A stretch of 64,000 bases of DNA from an uncultured Oscillibacter sp. (lineage in GTDB: Bacteria > Bacillota > Clostridia > Oscillospirales > Oscillospiraceae): positions 1-64,000 of the forward strand of contig CAAGJQ010000154.1 of NCBI GenBank assembly GCA_900770295.1, in the 5' to 3' direction. Positions 1 through 10,344 of the stretch are shown here, piece by piece. Made by a program: the position numbers and the translations under genes. How positions within the stretch are numbered: the first letter of the stretch is position 1; each line of letters begins with the position of its first letter. Below the pieces are notes generated by a model. That model did no database searches and had not been told where the DNA came from. It saw only the letters and a program-made list of their open reading frames with translations.

Positions 1-812
1 TCCCGCAGAACGTCGGTCATCTCGTTGCCGCGCTCGCCGCAGCCGATGTAGACCACGATGTCCACGTCGGACCACTTGGCCAACTGGTGCTGCACCACGG
101 TCTTGCCGGAGCCGAAGGGGCCGGGGACAGCGGCGGTGCCGCCCTTGGCGATGGGGAACATCGTATCGATGATCCGCTGGCCGGAGCACAGGGGCTTTTC
201 GGGGGGATACTTCTTGGTATAGGGACGGCCCACACGGACAGGCCACTTCTGAAGCATGGTCAGGGGCACTTCTTTGCCGTCATCGGTCTTCAGAGTGGCA
301 ACGGTCTCCGTCACATTGAAGGAGCCGCTCCTGATGTCGGTAATGGTGCCGCTCATCTTGGGGGGCACCATGATCTTGTGGAGCACCACGGAGGTCTCGG
401 GCACGGTGCCGATGATATCGCCGCCGGTGACCTTGTCACCCACCTTGGCGGTGGCGGTGAACTCCCACTTCTTCTCGTGGTCCACGGCGGGGACTTCCAC
501 ACCGCGGGTGATGCAGGCGCCTACCTTTTCCACGATCTTCTCCAGCGGGCGCTGGATGCCGTCATAGATGCCCTCGATCATGCCGGGGCCCAGTTCCACG
601 CTCATGGGCGCGCCGGTGGTGACGACCTCCGCGCCGGGACCCAGGCCGGAGGTCTCCTCGTAGACCTGGATGGAGGCGGTGTCGCCCTTCATGGTCAGGA
701 TCTCGCCGATCAGACGCTGGGGGCCGACGCGGACCACATCGGACATATTGGCATCCGCCAGGCCCGTGGCCACCACCAGCGGTCCGGAAACTTTAACAAC
801 TTTACCGCTCAA
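1..812 (-). CDS. ntpA: V-type ATP synthase catalytic subunit A (partial, 3' end outside window)
   Basis: This is the nucleotide-hydrolysing subunit of the V1 head. The frame opens with a TTG codon at 812 that reads [11 protein letters not shown], the usual start of this family, behind a strong AAGGAAGAAGG ribosome-binding site. About 270 residues are present before the left edge. The P-loop GPFGSGKT sits near residue 231, followed by the conserved GCGERGNE segment, so the N-terminal barrel, the bulge domain and the start of the nucleotide-binding domain are all seen. It is the last visible gene of a seven-gene minus-strand operon; subunits B and D are expected beyond the left edge. No frame damage is visible. 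Confidence 0.97.
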   Translation of the reverse strand, partial: MSGKVVKVSGPLVVATGLADANMSDVVRVGPQRLIGEILTMKGDTASIQVYEETSGLGPGAEVVTTGAPMSVELGPGMIEGIYDGIQRPLEKIVEKVGACITRGVEVPAVDHEKKWEFTATAKVGDKVTGGDIIGTVPETSVVLHKIMVPPKMSGTITDIRSGSFNVTETVATLKTDDGKEVPLTMLQKWPVRVGRPYTKKYPPEKPLCSGQRIIDTMFPIAKGGTAAVPGPFGSGKTVVQHQLAKWSDVDIVVYIGCGERGNEMTDVLR

Positions 813-882
813 ATCAGAATACCTTCTTCCTTGGAAAATTCTCTTCCGAGGCTGTTTGTCTCGCTTGTGAAGTCACTTGCCT

Positions 883-1200
883 TTACAAAATGTCAGCGCC
901 GACAGCTCGTTCAATGGCCCTTTGGATATTGTCCCTGCCAATACCCAGGGAGCCCTCCCGTCCGGGGATCAGGATGATGGCGGGGCGCAGCTCATCCTTG
1001 TAACGGGAGATCACATCCCCCATATCCTTTGCCAGCTGCTCAGTGAGGTAAATCACCGCGCAGTCGGTCTTTGCCAGCTCCCGCACCTTCTCCTTCGCCT
1101 CGTCCACAGACGTGACGGGGTAGGTGTCCAATCCCAGAGCCCGGAATCCCATGACGGATTCCCAGTCGCCGATGACGGCGATTTGATACGTTGTAGCCAT
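883..1200 (-). CDS. ntpG: V-type ATP synthase subunit F (NtpG-type)
   Basis: Small stalk subunit of the V1 sector, 105 residues, which is the usual family length. It begins with the typical Rossmann-like strand (YQIAVIGDWES) and ends with a helix rich in basic residues. Two ATG codons are adjacent (1203 and 1200); the second has better spacing from the AAGGCGG ribosome-binding site. It lies between subunits C and A, exactly where E. hirae ntpG lies, with a 12-base gap after subunit C and a 70-base gap before subunit A. Confidence 0.93.
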   Translation of the reverse strand: MATTYQIAVIGDWESVMGFRALGLDTYPVTSVDEAKEKVRELAKTDCAVIYLTEQLAKDMGDVISRYKDELRPAIILIPGREGSLGIGRDNIQRAIERAVGADIL

Positions 1201-1212
1201 CATTTCACCGCC

Positions 1213-2217
1213 TTACACATAGCTGGCCCGCAGCCGGGACCGGATCACATCGGCAGGCAGACCCGTGCTGCGCCCCAGCAGCAGAATGCGCAGATTCGTG
1301 TACTCGGTCTCCCGTGCCGCCAGATAGCCCAGCAGTGGCGCCTCGCCGAAGGGCACCATCTGCGCCCCCGCCAGATAATCGCCCACCGCGTCGTCGCAGA
1401 GCTTTTCAAATTCTGTCAGAGAGCCACCCTTCAGCACCTCAGCGCCGGCCTCCGCCGCCGCCTGGAACCGGGTGGGGCCATACAGCTCCGCAAGTCCGTT
1501 TCCGCCGTCCGCGCTGACCTTCAGGATGGCCCCCAGGTCCACGTCTCCGCCCTCGAACAGAACGCCCCGCAGGAAGTCCGCGTTCTTGCCCATCCGGATG
1601 GTCCGGACCAGGGCACGGAGGTTGGCGGCGTCGATCTGAGCCTTGACATAGCCGTGCAGGAACGCGCTGCCGGTGGCCTCCGCCACGTCATCCATGTCTT
1701 TGTAGCACCAGCGGTCCAGCACGATGTCACTGAGCTGCGGGTCCCGGGTGGTGTTCAGCACCTCCTTGGCCTCCGCCACGGCGGCGGCCAGACGGGGCGG
1801 CAGGCTCTCCAGCTCGCCGGTCTGTACGGCCGCTTTCAGCTCCGCCGCCGGCACCCGGCCCATATCCATCAGCATGTGGTCCGGGTCCGTGTGCATGGCG
1901 TCCGCTTTCAGGACCGCCTTTACATTGTGATAGTCGTATTTCAGCTTGAAAATGTCGATATACCTGGGGTCCGGGGCGCTGCCGCCCAAATCGGACAGCG
2001 TTGCCTCCCGGGCGGCGGACAGCGCCGCGTCCATGGCTTCCGGACGGGTGGGGTCCAGCTCGGGATAGCCGCACTCCTGGAGGATCTTCACCGCCTCGTC
2101 GTCGCTGCGGGCCTCCAGGACCTGCTCCATCCGCTCCCGGGTCAGCAGACCGTTCTCCATGGCCCGGATTCGGGCGGAGATCGCCAGGTAATCGGTGTCT
2201 TTGATTTTTTTAGCCAA
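1213..2217 (-). CDS. ntpC: V-type ATP synthase subunit C
   Basis: Subunit C (the yeast subunit d equivalent) caps the proteolipid rotor and joins it to the central stalk. The product is 334 residues, all helical in character with no membrane segments, as usual for the family (about 330). The start MAKKIKDTDYLAISARIRAME is typical: the D-Y-L-A-I-S-A-R-I-R segment opens many bacterial NtpC proteins. It is embedded between subunits E and F with gaps of 12-15 bases, so it is surely cotranscribed. Confidence 0.94.
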   Translation of the reverse strand: MAKKIKDTDYLAISARIRAMENGLLTRERMEQVLEARSDDEAVKILQECGYPELDPTRPEAMDAALSAAREATLSDLGGSAPDPRYIDIFKLKYDYHNVKAVLKADAMHTDPDHMLMDMGRVPAAELKAAVQTGELESLPPRLAAAVAEAKEVLNTTRDPQLSDIVLDRWCYKDMDDVAEATGSAFLHGYVKAQIDAANLRALVRTIRMGKNADFLRGVLFEGGDVDLGAILKVSADGGNGLAELYGPTRFQAAAEAGAEVLKGGSLTEFEKLCDDAVGDYLAGAQMVPFGEAPLLGYLAARETEYTNLRILLLGRSTGLPADVIRSRLRASYV

Positions 2218-2232
2218 GACACTTCCTCCTTG

Positions 2233-2823
2233 TTATGCCTCCGGGAACAGCTTTTTCACCACCGCTCCCGTGGTCTCCGCCTTCTCCAGGCGCACCAGGG
2301 TGTCGAACGTACAGTTGACCTCGATGTTCTCGTCCCGGAGGACAAAGCCTCCCTTGAGGGGACGGGTCTCCTGGGACAGCTTCAGCTGCTTGCCGGACGC
2401 GGCGTTGGCCTTGTCCACAGCGGCCTTGCCCACGCGCTCCCGGTCCTCCGGAGAGAAGATGGCCTCCTCCCGGCCGTTGGAAGACGCCTGCACCAGCAGG
2501 CCGGCCAGCACCTCTGTGTACCGCGCATCCGGCATGGCGCAGAGCTTTTCCAGCGCCAGATCGTATGCCTTTTCCACCATTTCCTGCTTCGCGGCCAGCT
2601 GGACCTTCCGGGCCTCCATCTGGGCCACGCTCACCAGGCGCTCCTCCCGCTCGACGGCGCTCTTCTCATTCCGCGCCGCCAGAGAGGCCGCCTCGGCTTC
2701 CGCCTGAGCCTTGTATCTGCCCGTGATCTGGTCAGCCTCTTCCCGGGCCTCAGACAGGATGCGGTCGATCTCCGCCTGGGCGTCCGACTCGATCCGCTGG
2801 GTGATTTTTTCGATTCCGTTCAT
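2233..2823 (-). CDS. ntpE: V-type ATP synthase subunit E
   Basis: Peripheral stalk subunit of 196 residues. The N-terminal half (about residues 1-110) is a charged alanine/glutamate-rich coiled coil containing the repeated Q-A-E-A pattern, and the C-terminal half is the globular domain that grips the V1 head. It pairs with the small coiled-coil product encoded at the operon start to build the E/G stalk. Gaps to the neighbours are 15 and 34 bases. Confidence 0.94.
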   Translation of the reverse strand: MNGIEKITQRIESDAQAEIDRILSEAREEADQITGRYKAQAEAEAASLAARNEKSAVEREERLVSVAQMEARKVQLAAKQEMVEKAYDLALEKLCAMPDARYTEVLAGLLVQASSNGREEAIFSPEDRERVGKAAVDKANAASGKQLKLSQETRPLKGGFVLRDENIEVNCTFDTLVRLEKAETTGAVVKKLFPEA

Positions 2824-2857
2824 GTTCTTCCCGCCTTTCCGGTCTCGGCAGTTTTGA

Positions 2858-5303
<2,446 letters not shown>

Positions 5304-5304
5304 C

Positions 5305-5619
5305 TCAATCTTTCACAACCCTTCCGACAATAAACTCCGCAGCTTCCGCCAAATGCTTCTCCGCGGCTTCCCGCAGGGCGGCAGCCTCCGCTTCCGCCGT
5401 CCGGCTGATCTCCTCCGAACGGGTCTCCGCGCTGGCCTCTGCCTGCCGGATCAGCTTTTTGCCGGTCTCGGCCGCTTCCGCCCGTACTTGCTGTAAAAGC
5501 GCAAGTCCGCCCCGCTCCGCGTCGGCGACGATCTGCTTCGCCTCTGCTTCAGCGGCTGCCTTGCGCTCCTGGTTTACACGTTCCACCTGTGTGATCTTCT
5601 CAATTGCTTCCAGGGACAT
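5305..5619 (-). CDS. ntpF: V-type ATP synthase subunit G/H (NtpF-type stalk protein)
   Basis: First gene of the V-ATPase operon. The product is a 104-residue alanine/glutamate-rich coiled coil with no membrane segment, matching the peripheral-stalk partner of subunit E. An upstream in-frame ATG at 5643 exists, but a GGGAGAAGGTG ribosome-binding site lies between the two, so the start MSLEAIEKITQ at 5619 is preferred. Position at the head of the F-I-K-E-C-G-A order supports the name, since the sequence alone is low in complexity. Confidence 0.85.
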   Translation of the reverse strand: MSLEAIEKITQVERVNQERKAAAEAEAKQIVADAERGGLALLQQVRAEAAETGKKLIRQAEASAETRSEEISRTAEAEAAALREAAEKHLAEAAEFIVGRVVKD

Positions 5620-5788
5620 TCCATCTTCACCTTCTCCCGTCATGCAACGCTCAAAATCTGACTTTTATCATGCCACCCGGCCATTGCTCTCACAATGGAC
5701 AATTTTTGCGGAGTGTCATATTTTTGCACAAACTTTGCCACTTTATATAAATAATCCGCATAAATCTTGGGGGCACTTTATGGAATTC

Positions 5789-5817
5789 AGTATAGGCCAC
5801 GGCGTTTCTTAATGCAA
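5789..5817 (-). promoter_or_regulatory. Candidate promoter of the V-ATPase operon
   Basis: On the minus strand TTGCAT and TATACT are separated by 17 bases, about 170 bases before ntpF. The rest of the 450-base gap between ntpF and the next gene holds an AT-rich leader and a terminator but no supported gene. Confidence 0.4.
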
Positions 5818-6016
5818 GGAAATTTTCTGTTAACCAGGCGCTTTCTTCCTTTTGCACAAAGCGCCAGCCCGTTTTTTGCAGGCAATGCGCAAACGTGTGC
5901 GTAATTTTTCGTAATCGTATACTCCGCCCAAATCCCCGCAAATACCTGCCTTATTCTTCGCATCTCTTTCCAATTCCATTCCTCTGTCTGTATCGCCTGT
6001 ATTTCCCTTCCGAATG

Positions 6017-6055
6017 CAAAAAAAATACAGGGGCCGGGATTGCTCCCGGCCCCTG
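6017..6055 (-). terminator. Rho-independent terminator after the DivIVA-like gene
   Basis: A perfect 12-bp stem (CAGGGGCCGGGA) with a four-base loop is followed on the minus strand by a run of T residues, directly downstream of the stop codon at 6071. Confidence 0.9.
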
Positions 6056-6070
6056 TGGGATGGATTCAAT

Positions 6071-6688
6071 TTACGCGTCCTCGTGTTTATCCAGAATCGC
6101 AGCCAGTTCGTTCAGTTCCGTCCCCGCCTGATCCATCGCGCGGGGAAGCTGCGTCAGATTCACTTCCACTTTTCGCAGTTCACCATTCACATGCGCAGCC
6201 GTCGCTTCGAAGGTGCTCATCAGCGTCTGGTACTGCTCGCGGAACAGGTCCACGGTTTTCCGCAGCCGGGCCGCCGTTGCTGTCTCCAGATCCGCAGCTC
6301 TCTTATGGGCCTCGCACTCAATGGAGCCGATGCGCTCCCGAAACTGGGCATATGCCTCCGCATCAGGCCGCAGGGCGTCCGCCTCCGCCTGCAGGCGGGC
6401 GACCTCTGCCTCCAGCGGTTTCAGCGGCTCCAGTGCCTGCCGGGCGGCTCTCTCCTGTTCCAGCTCGGCCTGGAGGCTGTCCTTCTGAACAGACAGCTTT
6501 CCCAGCTGCATACGCAAAGCAGCCACCTCCTGCTCCATAGCCGCGACTTTCGCCTGCAGGTCGTCGTTTTCTTCCTGCATTTTCTTCTGGACCTCCGCAG
6601 CCTCCTGCGCTGTCTTTTCAATATAATGAATGACGTCCTGCTTATCAAATCCGCCAAATGCAACACTTTTGATGGAGTAGTTGTCCAT
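6071..6688 (-). CDS. DivIVA-like coiled-coil protein
   Basis: A 205-residue soluble coiled-coil protein. The N-terminus (SVAFGGFDKQDVIHYIEK) has the pattern of the DivIVA/GpsB membrane-recognition module, in which an aromatic-glycine turn precedes a short helix; residues 28-190 are almost unbroken heptads with many glutamate, glutamine and alanine residues. Family members mark curved membrane at poles and septa, so a role in division or sporulation is inferred, not shown. It is a single-gene unit with its own promoter and terminator. It could also be an unrelated coiled-coil scaffold. Confidence 0.65.
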   Translation of the reverse strand: MDNYSIKSVAFGGFDKQDVIHYIEKTAQEAAEVQKKMQEENDDLQAKVAAMEQEVAALRMQLGKLSVQKDSLQAELEQERAARQALEPLKPLEAEVARLQAEADALRPDAEAYAQFRERIGSIECEAHKRAADLETATAARLRKTVDLFREQYQTLMSTFEATAAHVNGELRKVEVNLTQLPRAMDQAGTELNELAAILDKHEDA

Positions 6689-6721
6689 ATACCCACCGCT
6701 TTCTTCTGTAAATCAGTAGTT

Positions 6722-6750
6722 ACTGTACCACAAAATTCTTACGTTTACAA
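6722..6750 (-). promoter_or_regulatory. Candidate promoter of the DivIVA-like gene
   Basis: Minus-strand TTGTAA and TACAGT with 17 bases between, 34 bases before the start codon. Confidence 0.5.
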
Positions 6751-6787
6751 GGCCCCGAAAAAAACTGAAAAAATTTGAAAAAAACTC

Positions 6788-6816
6788 TTGCATTTTAAAA
6801 GAAGGCATGCTATTAT
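6788..6816 (+). promoter_or_regulatory. Candidate promoter of tRNA-Arg
   Basis: TTGCAT and TATTAT are separated by 17 bases and end 22 bases before the mature tRNA. Confidence 0.55.
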
Positions 6817-6838
6817 AACTAAGCTGTCTGTGAGACAT

Positions 6839-6915
6839 GCGCCGTTAGCTCAGCTGGATAGAGCGTCTGGCTACGGACCAGAAGGCCGGGGGTTCGAATC
6901 CCTCACGGCGTACCA
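6839..6915 (+). tRNA. tRNA-Arg (anticodon ACG)
   Basis: A complete cloverleaf of 77 nt with encoded CCA. The acceptor stem pairs GCGCCGT with ACGGCGT (one G-U pair), the anticodon stem TCTGG/CCAGA encloses CTACGGA with anticodon ACG, and the T arm contains TTCGAAT. The 3' 45 bases (6871-6915) are repeated at 11594-11638, so this gene is the insertion site of the integrative element that follows; the tRNA stays intact because the element restores its 3' half. Confidence 0.97.
6871..6915 (+). repeat. attL: 45-bp direct repeat inside tRNA-Arg
   Basis: Identical to 11594-11638, covering the anticodon loop to the CCA end. The flanking bases differ on both sides, so the repeat length is exactly 45. 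Confidence 0.95.
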
Positions 6916-6956
6916 AAAGTCCTCGAAATCGTATGATTTCGAGGACTTTTGCTTTT
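6916..6956 (+). terminator. Terminator directly behind tRNA-Arg, supplied by the element
   Basis: A 15-bp stem (AAAGTCCTCGAAATC and its complement) with a four-base loop, then TTTTGCTTTT. It lies on the element side of attL, so the element brings a replacement for the native tRNA terminator, which is now at 11645-11690. Confidence 0.85.
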
Positions 6957-6989
6957 CATTAGTTGCGTTTTTCGGATACCGCTTTTTCC

Positions 6990-7008
6990 TGACCCAAACG
7001 CTGACCCC
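6990..7008. repeat. Candidate integrase arm-type sites, left end
   Basis: Two TGACCC motifs 12 bases apart (6990 and 7002). The same motif occurs twice, 11 bases apart, near the other end (11461-11479). Paired short direct repeats inside each end are typical arm sites of tyrosine integrases. Confidence 0.45.
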
Positions 7009-7032
7009 AACGGGAGCGGATAGCGGAAAGGC

Positions 7033-8184
7033 CTATACCGCACAGGAGAGGATATTCCCCATCGTCTGCGCCGCTTTGAGTTGGGCGTCGGTTGTCACGT
7101 GGGCGTAGGTGTCCAGCGTAAAGCCCGCCGAGTAGTGCCCCAGCATACTGCTGACCGTTTTCACGTCCACGCCGTTCTGGAGCGCCATGGTTGCGAAAGT
7201 GTGGCGCAAGTCATGGAAGCGCATTCTTGGCAGGCCGGCCCGTTTCAGCACTCGCTGCAGCATATGCAGGACGCTGTCCGGGGACATGGGGCCGCCTGTG
7301 GGCGATGGAAATACCCATTCGCTGTTTCCAATCTTGCACTTCTGCGTTTTCAGTACGCTTATCGCATCTGCCGACAGGGGCAGCGTACGGTAGGCGTTTT
7401 TCGTTTTCAGCGGGGCCTCGACTACTTTTCCGTTCTGCCGTGAGATGGCCCGTTGGATCTTCAACGCACCATGCTGGAAATCTACATCTGCCCATTTTAG
7501 CCCCAGCAATTCCCCTCGGCGCAGGCCGGTGGCGAGGTCGAGATAGTAGAGTTCGTACACGCCGGTTTCCCTGGCTTCTCGGAAGAAGGCACCGAGTTGT
7601 TCTGCTGTCAGCGTTTTCATCTCCTTGCGCTCCACCTTCGGCAGAGCGCAGCCTTGCGTAGGGTTCTTATTCACCAGCTTCTGCTCGATAGCGAGGTTGT
7701 ACGCCGAGCAAATCATCTGATGGATATTGCGGACAGTTTTGGGGGCCAGTCCTTTTGGCTTTGTCTTTGCTTCGATGCGGTCGACCCGGCCGACCTCCAG
7801 CAGATGCTTGTAGAACCGTTGTAAATCCAGAGAAGTGAGTGACGCCAGTGGGATGCTGCCAATCTGCGGCTTGATGTGGTTCTTGAGGAAGCTCTGGCTG
7901 GTTTTGAATGTGGATGGCCGCAGCTTGATTTTCGCGTAATTCTCAATCCACACTTCCAGCCAACTCCCCACCGTATAGGTCTTGGCTTTTCCGTAGTCGA
8001 TGCCGACGTTTTCCTCGATGGCTTTTTTCAGTTTCTCCTTGACCTCGGTCTGCGTTTTGCCCAGCACATTCTTGATGATGGCCTTTCCGGTTTCCGGATC
8101 GTGGCCGACGGTATACCGCCCTTCCCATCGTCCGTCCTTCCGTTTTCTAATGTTTCCTTCTCCATTTGCTCGTCTTTTTGGCAT
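7033..8184 (-). CDS. Tyrosine recombinase / integrase of the element
   Basis: Site-specific recombinase of 383 residues that catalyses integration at tRNA-Arg. The N-terminus is an arm-DNA-binding module (residues 1-60), then a core-binding SAM-like helical domain (70-175) and the catalytic domain. Visible catalytic residues are R222 (TGLRRGELLGL), K262, H324 and R327 (HDLRHTF), H350 (MLGHYS) and the nucleophile Y360 (LDTYAHV), so the enzyme looks active. The start at 8184 follows a perfect AAGGAGG site; an upstream GTG at 8226 is less likely. The 3' end is 117 bases from attL, as expected for an integrase next to its attachment site. Confidence 0.96.
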   Translation of the reverse strand: MPKRRANGEGNIRKRKDGRWEGRYTVGHDPETGKAIIKNVLGKTQTEVKEKLKKAIEENVGIDYGKAKTYTVGSWLEVWIENYAKIKLRPSTFKTSQSFLKNHIKPQIGSIPLASLTSLDLQRFYKHLLEVGRVDRIEAKTKPKGLAPKTVRNIHQMICSAYNLAIEQKLVNKNPTQGCALPKVERKEMKTLTAEQLGAFFREARETGVYELYYLDLATGLRRGELLGLKWADVDFQHGALKIQRAISRQNGKVVEAPLKTKNAYRTLPLSADAISVLKTQKCKIGNSEWVFPSPTGGPMSPDSVLHMLQRVLKRAGLPRMRFHDLRHTFATMALQNGVDVKTVSSMLGHYSAGFTLDTYAHVTTDAQLKAAQTMGNILSCAV

Positions 8185-8311
8185 GGTATCGCCCTCCTTT
8201 TCGACAACGAACAATACCGTAACCAAGAGAGAAAAGCTACCGGAAAGCCGGACTGTTATCAGAAAGTTATCATTTGCACTTAGAGCTGCGACGCCCTACT
8301 CTTTGTTTATT

Positions 8312-8332
8312 GCGGCGCAATTCTTGCGCCGC
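8312..8332. repeat. Stem-loop GCGGCGCAA, copy 1
   Basis: A 9-bp perfect stem with a three-base loop. The arm sequence recurs in a second stem-loop at 8402-8429, so the two form a related pair about 90 bases apart, upstream of the integrase. Confidence 0.6.
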
Positions 8333-8401
8333 CGGAGACACCTTTTTAGTTTCGGTGGTACAATTTTGGAACTGTTAAGAAGCCCTTCCTGTTGACTACA
8401 G

Positions 8402-8429
8402 CGGCGCAAAATGTGTGCGCTTTGCGCCG
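8402..8429. repeat. Stem-loop CGGCGCAAA, copy 2
   Basis: A 9-bp perfect stem with a ten-base loop, sharing the GGCGCAA arm with 8312-8332. Possible binding site for an excision or replication protein. Confidence 0.55.
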
Positions 8430-8610
8430 AAAATCGGCTCTGTTTGGAAAGCACTTTTGAGACATTTGAAAATGGCATATCCCGAAACCACCCGCGAAAT
8501 GGTCACCCCCAAAACTCTGTTGTCACGGGCCTTCCATGGCTACCACATTCACCTCTGATTACGAACAAGCCCCAAAAGGTTCACCTTTGACTTCGGTTTC
8601 AAAACCTCGG

Positions 8611-8670
8611 AAAGCCCCGCACTGCGGGGCTTTGTGGCTGAGAGGTGCCCGCGCACGGGCACCTCTCTTT
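8611..8670 (+). terminator. Two tandem stem-loops, terminator-like
   Basis: The first stem pairs AAAGCCCCGC with its complement (8611-8633); the second pairs GAGAGGTGCCCG with its complement (8640-8667) and is followed by TTT. They may insulate the cargo genes from the integrase side. Confidence 0.6.
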
Positions 8671-8967
8671 ATCTTGTGCTAAAATCGAACGGCATTCATC
8701 ACTCAATAAACCTGTCTGAAAAGTTCCAATTTTGGCTCAAACGTCTTTCCCCGAATATCGCCATAAATTCGCCTCAGACTATTTCTCATTCTGTTCTTCA
8801 ACATATCTCGCAAAAGGCCTACGTTTGCTTTCGCAGGCGGAAGGGGGTACACATTTGGCTTTTCTTAAAGAATCGCACACAGCGACCCACATGCCGAAAC
8901 AGGGGCCTTCGCTTCTGTGGTTACAGCAGGGGCTTGAGTTGCCGTCAGATACCACGCCAAAAGAACA

Positions 8968-9016
8968 GCCGAAGGAAGCGGATGCACGCCTATGGCGTGT
9001 GTCCGCTTCCTTCGGC
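8968..9016. repeat. 49-base nested palindrome
   Basis: An outer 15-bp stem (GCCGAAGGAAGCGGA and complement), a two-base internal mismatch and an inner 6-bp stem (CACGCC/GGCGTG) around a three-base loop. On the minus strand TGTTCTTTT follows, so it may terminate transcription in that direction. It lies about 85 bases before the cargo promoter. Confidence 0.65.
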
Positions 9017-9099
9017 ACCGCGGCCCCGCTGGGCTGCGCAAGTTCCATTAGCAATGTGTTAAGGTGATAATGACACTCTGTTTTGCCCTGCCCTCTTTA

Positions 9100-9128
9100 T
9101 TGCAAACCCCTTCGCTGTATGGTACGAT
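9100..9128 (+). promoter_or_regulatory. Candidate promoter of the two cargo genes
   Basis: TTGCAA and TACGAT are separated by 17 bases, ending 40 bases before the nuclease start codon. Confidence 0.5.
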
Positions 9129-9168
9129 TAGTTTTAGAATTCAAAGTCAGCAAAGGGAGCGGAGCGCT

Positions 9169-10332
9169 ATGAATGGATGCGAGGAAAAGCTGCGAGATGA
9201 AATGCGCCAACTGGAGGCCGATGCGAATTTTATCGAACTGTCAGAGAAGTGTCACACTTTAAATCTTTTTGAAATTCTGGGAACTACCACAGCCGAAATC
9301 CGCCACAGCAACTTTCTTGCGTGGCTTCTTGACCCCAAAGGAAACCATGGGTTGCAAGATAGATTCCTAAGAGCCTTTGCTGCAAAATTAGGACAAGAGG
9401 ATGCTGTTCCGAAAGATTTGTCAAGCTGCGTTGTTCTCCGGGAATGGCAGCATATTGACTTGCTTGTTATCTGTGAAACAGGAAAATATCTTCTTTGCAT
9501 TGAGAACAAGGTATTTTCCCATGAACACGGAAACCAGCTTCAACGTTATCGTGTTCTTTTAACAAAAGAATACCGCGGATATAGTATGTCATTTGCATTT
9601 CTGACCCCAGATGGAATCAGCCCTGAAAAAGAAAATGATCAGAAAGATTGGCAGCCTGTGAGTTATACGGACGTTCTGGATGCTATTCGCAGTGCCAGAG
9701 AAAACTTAGCCTTATCCCCGGAAGTAAATATGCTGTTGGATCACTATACGGAGGCAGTTATGAAGCATATTACAGGTGACAAGAATATCGAAAATCTTTG
9801 CAAGGAGATTTACACCAAGCACAAAGATGTGTTAGATATCATTTTCGAAAATTGCAAAACGTCGCGCATAGTGACCTGCGGTATCATCGAAGACTGGTGC
9901 AAAAGAAAATGTGAAAATAATGAATTGATTTATGACCCACAGTTCTCCAATAACACATATACCCGGTTCACAACGCAGACGATTCGCAAACTTCTCCCTC
10001 CTTTGGCAGAGCCTGTCAGCGGATGGAAATCTAACGATATTGCTTTCTATGAAGTCGTTAAACGTGAAAACTATTTCAAAATTACCCTCACCGTATGTAG
10101 TGACAATATGACAGTCCAGCAGCGGGATGCCTGCGCCAAAATCAGCAAAAACCTGAATCACCCCGACAAGAAGCAGGACTGGCGATGGAAGCGTATTCAG
10201 AACTGGAACCGGCATATGATTTCACCGGATTTACAGGAAGAAGAATACCGTTTAGAAGTGGAAAAATGCCTAAATGCAGACTGGTCAACTATTCAAAAAT
10301 TTGAAGCAAGCCTTATAAATAATCTTCGGTAA
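9169..10332 (+). CDS. PD-(D/E)XK nuclease superfamily protein (element cargo)
   Basis: A 387-residue protein of the PD-(D/E)XK_4 kind. The N-terminal part has the family signature EIRHSNFLAWLLDP followed by H60-G61 (residues 43-61), and the catalytic core is visible as D97 (QHIDLLV), E112 and K114 (CIENKVF) and a downstream Q-x-x-x-Y helix (NQLQRYR), so all metal-binding residues are present. The C-terminal 180 residues are of unknown fold. The start at 9169 follows GGGAGCGGAG; an upstream frame extension to 9064 lacks one. It is 12 bases from the next gene and probably coupled to it. Function is not known; location in a mobile element suggests defence or element maintenance. Confidence 0.85.
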   Translation: MNGCEEKLRDEMRQLEADANFIELSEKCHTLNLFEILGTTTAEIRHSNFLAWLLDPKGNHGLQDRFLRAFAAKLGQEDAVPKDLSSCVVLREWQHIDLLVICETGKYLLCIENKVFSHEHGNQLQRYRVLLTKEYRGYSMSFAFLTPDGISPEKENDQKDWQPVSYTDVLDAIRSARENLALSPEVNMLLDHYTEAVMKHITGDKNIENLCKEIYTKHKDVLDIIFENCKTSRIVTCGIIEDWCKRKCENNELIYDPQFSNNTYTRFTTQTIRKLLPPLAEPVSGWKSNDIAFYEVVKRENYFKITLTVCSDNMTVQQRDACAKISKNLNHPDKKQDWRWKRIQNWNRHMISPDLQEEEYRLEVEKCLNADWSTIQKFEASLINNLR

Positions 10333-10344
10333 CAGGGAGAGCGT

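Larger units (their letters stand above)
8227..9099. other. Regulatory stretch of the element without a supported gene
   Basis: About 870 bases between the integrase and the cargo promoter. It contains four strong stem-loops (listed separately) and only short open frames with poor start signals and composition unlike protein. Such a region usually carries the integrase promoter, an excision-factor gene or a mobilisation origin, but I cannot identify any of these with confidence. Confidence 0.5.

Noticed and set aside
8296..8478. 60-codon minus-strand frame upstream of the integrase as a possible excision factor
   Set aside because: It has only a weak GGTGG before the ATG, spans two stem-loops, and shows no helix-turn-helix typical of excision proteins.
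8634..9062. Open frames of 142 and 91 codons on opposite strands in the element's regulatory region
   Set aside because: They overlap each other and the 49-base palindrome, lack ribosome-binding sites and have cysteine/arginine-rich composition without recognisable motifs.
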